64,000 nt of DNA from Pseudomonadota bacterium (lineage in GTDB: Bacteria > Pseudomonadota > Gammaproteobacteria > Steroidobacterales > MnTg04): contig JADFSO010000001.1 of the NCBI GenBank assembly GCA_022560735.1, positions 1 to 64,000 of the forward strand, in the 5' to 3' direction. The position numbers and the translations under genes are program-made. This document shows, piece after piece, positions 61,999-64,000 of the stretch. How positions within the stretch are numbered: the first letter of the stretch is position 1; each line of letters opens with the position of its first letter. The notes below the pieces were generated by a model that saw nothing but the letters and a program-made list of their open reading frames with translations, did not search any database and was not told the origin of the DNA.

Positions 61999-62927
61999 GC
62001 GCTGTGCCCCGTCGTAATGCTCCTGAACACCTCTTCCATGCGACCGCTCTCCAGGTGCAATTCCTTGAGGTTCCAGTTCTTGTCGCTGGCAAGGCGGCTG
62101 ATGTCCGGTAACAAGGGTTGATCGCCTGCCGGGAAGGCAGTGACGCGACCGGTTGCCTGATCCAGCTCAACCGATGCGACCCGGGGAAGCGCCGCAATAT
62201 CGTTCTTGATTTCGTCCACGCTGCCGGTGACCAGCGAGAGACTGACGGCGTTGTGATAGCGCGAACGTGCGATCAGGCCGTCCGGCGTGTCATCCGCCAG
62301 CAGCCGGCCGCGTGCGATGATCATGACGCGATTACAGACCGCATCCACCTCTTCGAGTATATGGGTCGAAATGACGATGATCTTGTCGGCTGCCATGTCC
62401 TGTATCAGTTGTCGCACTTCCTGCTTTTGGTTGGGATCGAGACCATCGGTAGGTTCGTCCAGGATCAGGACCTGTGGATCGTGAATGATGGCCTGCGCCA
62501 GGCCGACCCGCCGGCGGAATCCCTTGGACAAGGTTTCCAGGCGCTGGCGCAGCACCGGTGCAAGATGCAAACGCTCGATAACATCGCCCATGCGTGAGCG
62601 TCGGAAATCGCCGCTCAGACCCCGGATATCGGCGATAAAGCGCAGGAACCCTTGCACCGTCATTTCGTCGTATCCGGGCGCCCCTTCGGGCAAATACCCC
62701 ATGCACGCTTGTGCCGCGACAGGATTGGCGGTCAGCGAGTGGCCGCAGACGCTGACCGTTCCCGAACTTGGCGCTATGAATCCCGCGATCATGCGCATGG
62801 TCGTGGTCTTGCCGGCGCCGTTCGGACCGAGAAAACCCAGCACCTCGCCGGGCTCGACGGTAATCGAAAGCGAGTCGACGGCGACCAGGTCACCATAGCG
62901 ACGAGTCAGATTTTCCGTTTTTATCAT
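61995..62927 (-). CDS. ABC transporter ATPase (GldA-like)
   Basis: A 310-residue ATP-binding subunit of an ABC-2 exporter. Motifs: Walker A GFLGPNGAGKTTTMRMIAG (~35-50), YLPEGAPGYDEMTV (Q-loop region with the Gln replaced by Pro-Glu as in this group), signature LSKGFRRRVGLAQA, Walker B VLILDEPTDGLDP and switch His in STHILEE. The C-terminal ~80 residues form the extra regulatory domain of GldA/NatA-type ATPases. ATG 62927 begins the conserved IKTENLTRRYG; an upstream TTG-like frame is ignored. First gene of the operon. Confidence 0.95.
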   Translation of the reverse strand: MIKTENLTRRYGDLVAVDSLSITVEPGEVLGFLGPNGAGKTTTMRMIAGFIAPSSGTVSVCGHSLTANPVAAQACMGYLPEGAPGYDEMTVQGFLRFIADIRGLSGDFRRSRMGDVIERLHLAPVLRQRLETLSKGFRRRVGLAQAIIHDPQVLILDEPTDGLDPNQKQEVRQLIQDMAADKIIVISTHILEEVDAVCNRVMIIARGRLLADDTPDGLIARSRYHNAVSLSLVTGSVDEIKNDIAALPRVASVELDQATGRVTAFPAGDQPLLPDISRLASDKNWNLKELHLESGRMEEVFRSITTGHSA

Positions 62928-63146
62928 GAACGCACAATTCCCACGCCGATCTGGCCGTGAGGAAGAATTTAAGCACATGACCCGGGGCAGAGAAAGAGGA
63001 GATTATGCCACGCAAAAACTGCGGGGCTTTGCCGGTCTCATTTCGCTCGTTGGCGGCCCTGCGGGCGGCCCGGTTTAGAGTGTGATCCATGTCGTGGTCA
63101 GCACAATAGCCGGGTGCGATGCTGCTCACCTGGAGTTGATGAGCTT

Positions 63147-63359
63147 ATGGACGACATCGAATATTCAGGTTGCCACCGGATAATCTTGCCGAAAGACATC
63201 TTCAACCGCCCGCAGGTTTATCTTGGCGGGGCGATGGAGGATGTCGAGGTGAGCTGTGACCTCGAACTCGATGGGTTCTCGACGCCAGCTTATGTCAAAT
63301 TAACGGTCCGCTTTCTGCTGGTCCTGATGGGTTGTTTGATTCCTGTCGCCGCCGGGTAG
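63147..63359 (+). CDS. Possible small protein of unknown function
   Basis: A 70-residue open frame with normal codon use and a hydrophobic C-terminus (LTVRFLLVLMGCLIPVAAG) that could be a tail anchor. GGAG lies 13 bases before the ATG, a weak ribosome site. No family recognised. It ends one base before the convergent TPR gene. It may be chance. Confidence 0.35.
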   Translation: MDDIEYSGCHRIILPKDIFNRPQVYLGGAMEDVEVSCDLELDGFSTPAYVKLTVRFLLVLMGCLIPVAAG

Positions 63360-63360
63360 T

Positions 63361-64000
63361 TTATTCGCGATCGACGACCATCGGTTCCGACTCGCGCAGC
63401 GCGGCTCTCGCCTTTTGCCGTACGAAAGCGTACTGGTACTGGTCGAAAGAACTGTATTCGATGGCTTTCTTGTAATGCTGGTGCGCCAGGGCCGTCCTCC
63501 CGGCACGCAGATAGGCGGTCGCCAGCAGGTTCAGAAGATAGGGGTTTTCCGCGCTGACATTTTTCAGGAAAAGAATTGCCTGTTCGGGCTCGCCCGAGGC
63601 CAGGTGAACTTCGCCTTGAAGTTGCGCAATCATTTGCTCAAGGTTCGCATCGTCGTCTGGTGACAGCATGCGGCTCAGGCTAACGATCAGCCGCCGGGCC
63701 TTGCGAATATCGTTCCTGAGCAATGCGACCCTTGCCGTGTTGAACTTGTAGGTGCTCTCGATCGTGGCCCGGCCGCGCTCATTGCCGGGCGACTGCTCGC
63801 AGATTCTGAGGATGTTGTCATAGACGTCCTGGGCCGAGCCATAGTCGCCATATTCAAGATAGGTATCTCCCAGGCGATTCAGAAAATAAATATCGCCGCC
63901 GCGCACCTGACGTTCGATGATCGTGTTTTCCCTGCCGCTGATCGATGTCTCGCGGTAAAGCAGACTCAGGTGCTTGATCGCATCCGGGAAATTGCCGTCA
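63361..64000 (-). CDS. TPR-repeat protein (partial, C-terminal part)
   Basis: The frame stays open to the right edge, so about 213 C-terminal residues are visible. TPR-like helix pairs include DIYFLNRLGDTYLEYGDYGSAQDVYDNILRI, RVALLRNDIRKARRLIVSLSRML, GEVHLASGEPEQAILFLKNV and NLLATAYLRAGRTALAHQHYKKAIEY. The part beyond 63906 (about FPDAIKHLSLLYRETSISGRE) continues the same pattern. It probably scaffolds protein contacts; the N-terminal domain, which would show whether it is a kinase or regulator, lies outside the window. Confidence 0.8.
   Translation of the reverse strand, partial: DGNFPDAIKHLSLLYRETSISGRENTIIERQVRGGDIYFLNRLGDTYLEYGDYGSAQDVYDNILRICEQSPGNERGRATIESTYKFNTARVALLRNDIRKARRLIVSLSRMLSPDDDANLEQMIAQLQGEVHLASGEPEQAILFLKNVSAENPYLLNLLATAYLRAGRTALAHQHYKKAIEYSSFDQYQYAFVRQKARAALRESEPMVVDRE

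Noticed and set aside
62928..63129. Minus-strand open frame before the GldA-like ATPase
   Set aside because: It overlaps the ATPase start in another frame, lacks a ribosome site and has no recognisable domain.

Overview
The window is GC-rich chromosomal DNA (roughly 60% by eye) of a free-living Gram-negative bacterium, most likely a gammaproteobacterium. Support comes from a TonB-dependent receptor, an OmpA-type protein, a porin-like barrel, many lipoboxes, an FNR/DNR-type regulator with matching TTGAT-N4-ATCAA boxes, and a CRP/Vfr-type TGTGA-N6-TCACA box. I see no rRNA, tRNA, phage, transposase or CRISPR array. Assignment below class level is inference; the peptidase- and receptor-rich content resembles marine gammaproteobacteria.

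Layout. 1-1.4 kb: N-terminal part of a TonB-dependent receptor. 1.8-5.3 kb: a small sugar-modification cassette (methyltransferase, DegT-type aminotransferase, hydrolysing UDP-GlcNAc 2-epimerase) interrupted by a 160-bp near-perfect palindrome. 5.4-10.1 kb: secreted amidohydrolase, OmpA/TSP3 protein, and an unusual phosphatase whose C-terminus looks like a FAM20-type kinase. 10.2-12.2 kb: two unknown exported proteins and an orphan solute-binding lipoprotein. 12.3-17.0 kb: a low-oxygen/nitric-oxide locus with hemN, a DNR-like regulator, a SirB2-like protein, a candidate small RNA, a porin and a hemerythrin, served by three FNR/DNR boxes. 17.2-20.4 kb: DUF1579-like and DUF192 proteins, an AraC-type/O6-methylguanine methyltransferase fusion, and cysteine synthase. 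20.6-24.9 kb: a MacA/MacB-like ABC export operon with two separate permeases. 24.9-30.1 kb: a response-regulator-like GGDEF/EAL protein, a winged-helix/TPR membrane regulator and a repeat-tethered small exported protein.

30.1-39.3 kb: thioredoxin-like lipoprotein, DUF819 transporter, rhomboid protease, a large coiled-coil protein whose 3' end overlaps the rhomboid gene, and an operon of MscS channel, TPR-aspartyl/asparaginyl beta-hydroxylase and a second 2OG-Fe(II) oxygenase. 39.5-47.0 kb: DUF885 metallopeptidase-like lipoprotein, S9 peptidase, DUF4382 lipoprotein, PLP decarboxylase. 47.1-51.2 kb: an operon of phospholipase-D-like lipoprotein, zinc metallopeptidase and ATP-grasp ligase. 51.3-53.5 kb: a second S9 peptidase with a long leader containing a sigma54-like promoter and an intrinsic terminator. 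53.8-64 kb: a small membrane protein preceded in frame by a 35-codon ORF, PaiB and AlaX (translationally coupled), a DUF2238 protein, a CRP-box-preceded GGDEF/EAL sensor, a Gld-type ABC export system and the end of a TPR protein.

The most coherent story is 12.3-17.0 kb. The regulator's recognition helix has the E-x-x-S-R pattern that reads TTGAT half-sites but lacks the FNR iron-sulphur cysteines. It lies directly behind hemN, which has a perfect box at -41.5 relative to its start codon. A second perfect box is followed after about 100 bp by a strong terminator with no convincing ORF between, a candidate anaerobically induced small RNA. The other notable candidates are the phosphatase/FAM20-like fusion, the ligase/peptidase pair and the 160-bp palindrome.
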